DNA of 7,392 nucleotides from Candidatus Omnitrophota bacterium (GTDB taxonomy: Bacteria; Omnitrophota; Gorgyraeia; JABMRN01), in assembly GCA_028702395.1 (NCBI GenBank), contig JAQVOV010000080.1:1-7392 (forward strand), written 5' to 3'. Under the pieces are notes generated by a model that made no database searches, was not told the origin of the DNA, and was given only the letters and a program-made list of their open reading frames with translations. Both the position numbers and the translations under genes were made by a program. Shown here piece after piece: positions 5,286-7,392 of the stretch (position 1 is its first letter; each line of letters starts with the position of its first letter).

Positions 5286-5365
5286 GGAAAGCTCTGAAGA
5301 CTCCTCAATGAAAATAGATTTTTTACTTTTGCCTTTTTACTTAAATATGAAAAAGGTATGAATAA

Positions 5366-7392
5366 ATGAAAGCAAGTTTAGATTGGTTGAAAAAATATGT
5401 TGATATAAATATTTCCCCGGACGAGCTTGCTCATAAGCTTGTTATGGCTGGTATACATGTTGATTCTCATGAAAAAGTTGATAATGATATTGTTTTTGAA
5501 TTTGAGATAACCTCTAACAGAAGCGATTGTCTTTCTCACATAGGTATTGCTAGGGAAATAGCTGCTATAACAGGCAAGAAATTAAAAATGCCTGAAGATC
5601 TGCTGGAGCTTGATGTTAAACAAAGGTCTGAAATTAGAATAAAGGTTCTAGCCGACGATCTTTGCCCTAAATATACAGCCTGCGTTATTGATAATGTTAA
5701 AGTAGCAAGTTCTCCTGTATGGATACAAAAAAAGATACAAGCAATAGGCGCAAGACCTGTCAATAATATAGTTGATATAACGAACTATATTCTTATGGAG
5801 ACCGGTCAACCTATGCATGCTTTTGATAAAGATAAGATAAAAGGAGAAATTATTGTCAGAAAAGCGAAAAAAAATGAAAAGGTCGTAACAATAGATAAGG
5901 TAGAAAGAGTCCTTGAAGAAGGTATGCTTGTTATAGCAGACGAAGAAAAGGTAATAGCTGTTGCAGGTGTAATGGGAGCACTGAATACAGAAGTAACAGA
6001 AACGACAAAAAACATTGTTCTGGAAAGTGCGTTGTTTGAACCTATCTCAGTAAGACGAACAGCAAGACTTTTAGGCCTTTCAACAGATGCCAGCTATAGA
6101 TTTGAAAGAAGTCCGGATCCTGATATGATAGAAAAAGCTGCCACAAGAGCTTTAAACATGTTCAAAGACGTTTGTAAAGGAGATGTTAGAGGGTCAGTAT
6201 GTGTTGGTCAGGCTAAACGGCATACTCAAGAGATAGATTTTTCTCCTGCAAAAGCAAATGCTCTTTTAGGATTAGAGATCTCAACAAAAGAACAAAAAAG
6301 GATCTTAGAAGCTCTTGATTTTGAAATAAAAGAATCAGGATACCTGTGGAAAGTCACTGTTCCAAAAACAAGACGAGACATTTCTCAAGCAGTCGATATT
6401 GTCGAAGAGATAATAAGGATATATGGATATGATCATATTCCTCAAACTATACCGCAAATAATCGGAAATACCATGATCGAAGAAAAAACAAGGCAAATAA
6501 GAAGAGAAATAAAAAAGATCATGTCAATGCTAACGTGTAATGAAATAGTTACCTATAGCCTTGTTTCATCAGAGCTTCACGAGATGTTCGTAAAAGAAAA
6601 AGATAAAGTTGCAGAACTTGTCAATGCATTAAGTAAAGAGCAAGGATCTATGACAAGTACACTTTTGATCGGAATGTTAAAAAGTATAGCGGTTAATATT
6701 AATAGAGCCAACAAAGACCTTTCTTTGTTTGAAATAGGAAAGCAATATATAAAAAGAAGCAGTCAGGATTATAAAGAACAAGAATCATTATGTATTGGAC
6801 TTACAGGAGAGATAAAAGACGGATGGATGTCAAAGCCAAGAAAAAGCAGTTTTTTTGATATTAAAGGTGTTATAGAAACACTTTTAGAGCAGTTAAATAT
6901 TAAAGATATAAAGATCTCTAAAAGCGAAACGAAAAAATATTTTACTACAGAAATGACGATCTTTTCTCAAGGGCATGTTATTGGGGTTATTGGGGAGGTA
7001 TCATCTGAAGTACTGAAGAAATTCGCTATTAAAGAAGAAGTTTTTTGCGCAGAACTGGATGTTGAAAAAATGATACAACTTTTCAACAAGCAAATAAAAT
7101 TTACACCCCTTGCAGTCTATCCATCTATAACAAGAGATGTTTCTTTAATAGCAGATAAAAGTGTAATATCACAAAAAATAAAAGAAACAATATCATTTGC
7201 AGCTTCGAAACTTTTAAAGAGCACTTCACTTGTTGACCTTTACAAAGGTAAAGGTATCCCGCAAGGAAAAACCAATCTAGTATATCGTCTTGAATATAGA
7301 TCAGTTGATAAGACGCTTACTGACGAAGAAGTTGATGCTGAACATTCAAAGGTTCGTATTGCACTTTCTAAAATCGCTGGAGTTGAGCTTAA
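5366..7392 (+). CDS. pheT: Phenylalanyl-tRNA synthetase beta subunit, short form, 3' end cut by window
   Basis: Beta subunit of PheRS; it carries the editing site that removes mischarged Tyr and helps bind tRNA-Phe. The frame is open for 675 codons to the window edge; only a few residues should be missing. N-terminus MKASLDWLKKYVDI (1-14) is typical. The EMAP-like tRNA-binding OB domain (about 105 residues) normally lying between MAG (27-29) and the TSNRSDCLSHIGIAREIA block (49-66) is absent, bridged by about a dozen residues. B3/B4 editing domain: ARPVNNIVDITNY (129-141), GQPMHAFD (147-154), AGVMGALNTEVTE (200-212), VLESALF (218-224). B5 domain: VPKTRRDISQAVDIVEEI (332-349) and YGYDHIP (354-360). 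The inactive synthetase-like domain follows, then FDX-ACB from about 579, with YPSITRDVSL (585-594). Small departures: GVMGA for GVMGG, RFERSPDP for RFERGVDP. ATG 5366 has a weak AAAAAGG at 5350-5356. Function secure. Confidence 0.96.
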   Translation, partial: MKASLDWLKKYVDINISPDELAHKLVMAGIHVDSHEKVDNDIVFEFEITSNRSDCLSHIGIAREIAAITGKKLKMPEDLLELDVKQRSEIRIKVLADDLCPKYTACVIDNVKVASSPVWIQKKIQAIGARPVNNIVDITNYILMETGQPMHAFDKDKIKGEIIVRKAKKNEKVVTIDKVERVLEEGMLVIADEEKVIAVAGVMGALNTEVTETTKNIVLESALFEPISVRRTARLLGLSTDASYRFERSPDPDMIEKAATRALNMFKDVCKGDVRGSVCVGQAKRHTQEIDFSPAKANALLGLEISTKEQKRILEALDFEIKESGYLWKVTVPKTRRDISQAVDIVEEIIRIYGYDHIPQTIPQIIGNTMIEEKTRQIRREIKKIMSMLTCNEIVTYSLVSSELHEMFVKEKDKVAELVNALSKEQGSMTSTLLIGMLKSIAVNINRANKDLSLFEIGKQYIKRSSQDYKEQESLCIGLTGEIKDGWMSKPRKSSFFDIKGVIETLLEQLNIKDIKISKSETKKYFTTEMTIFSQGHVIGVIGEVSSEVLKKFAIKEEVFCAELDVEKMIQLFNKQIKFTPLAVYPSITRDVSLIADKSVISQKIKETISFAASKLLKSTSLVDLYKGKGIPQGKTNLVYRLEYRSVDKTLTDEEVDAEHSKVRIALSKIAGVEL

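Larger units (their letters stand above)
5199..5342 (+). repeat. Composite inverted repeat between pheS and pheT: heptad arms around a palindrome
   Basis: The left arm has four heptads AAGANNA starting at 5199, 5206, 5213 and 5220, plus AAG. The right arm has three heptads starting at 5320, 5327 and 5334 (TTTTTAC, TTTTGCC, TTTTTAC). Read as reverse complement, the right arm matches about 19 of 24 bases of 5206-5229 in the same 7-nt phase, so the arms can pair. Between them are the second GTGGAA repeat (5231-5249), a perfect palindrome (5254-5285), and AGAG (5246-5249) that can pair with CTCT (5292-5295). The whole occupies nearly all of the 182-nt gap. It has no coding content that can be supported. 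It could be a small non-autonomous mobile or REP-like element. Confidence 0.6.

Noticed and set aside
5254..5290. Palindrome as an intrinsic terminator after pheS
   Set aside because: No U-run follows on either strand, and pheT lies downstream in the same direction.
5308..5361. 17-codon ORF before pheT (MKIDFLLLPFYL...) as a Phe attenuator leader peptide
   Set aside because: Only two Phe codons, no ribosome binding site, and its T-rich codons are explained by the TTTTKMC heptads.

Overview
The window is AT-rich bacterial chromosome with every gene on the + strand. It is a translation gene cluster: the 3' end of thrS (threonyl-tRNA synthetase), infC (IF3), rpmI (L35), rplT (L20), then ktrB and ktrA (a two-gene potassium uptake system), then pheS and an almost complete pheT (the two subunits of phenylalanyl-tRNA synthetase). 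The order thrS-infC-rpmI-rplT-pheS-pheT is a classic bacterial arrangement; the unusual part is the potassium transporter placed between rplT and pheS. Strong A/T third positions, abundant ATA and AGA codons, long intergenic gaps and a beta subunit of PheRS without its tRNA-binding OB domain suggest a low-GC, uncultured-type lineage (something like Omnitrophota, Elusimicrobiota or a WOR-1-like group). That placement is a guess; the sequence alone does not settle the phylum.

Region by region: 1-396 holds the anticodon-binding end of ThrRS. 397-479 is a short leader with a hairpin and a strong Shine-Dalgarno. 480-998 is infC, which seems to start at a non-AUG codon (ACG). 999-1233 is a 235-nt AT-rich gap with a nested hairpin and a 7-nt-period repeat just before the rpmI ribosome binding site. 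1234-1431 is rpmI. 1432-1562 is a structured leader. 1563-1910 is rplT. 1915-3267 is ktrB, starting four bases after the rplT stop. 3268-3373 is a gap filled by a heptad-built palindrome. 3374-4027 is ktrA. 4028-4175 is a composite repeat region. 4176-5183 is pheS. 5184-5365 is a large imperfect inverted repeat with a perfect 32-bp palindrome at its core. 5366 to the end is pheT.

Functionally, IF3, L35 and L20 serve initiation and 50S assembly; ThrRS and PheRS charge tRNAs; KtrB (membrane pore) and KtrA (cytosolic nucleotide-binding gating ring) set intracellular K+, which ribosomes need. Co-transcription would tie K+ uptake to translation capacity, but that is inference.

The most interesting unexplained signal is in the intergenic DNA. 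Four separate gaps contain short arrays with an exact 7-nt period, but with a different heptad sequence at each place. Two of them are arranged as inverted pairs around a central axis, and a third has a partial inverted arm. This looks like one class of intergenic element defined by period and symmetry more than by sequence.
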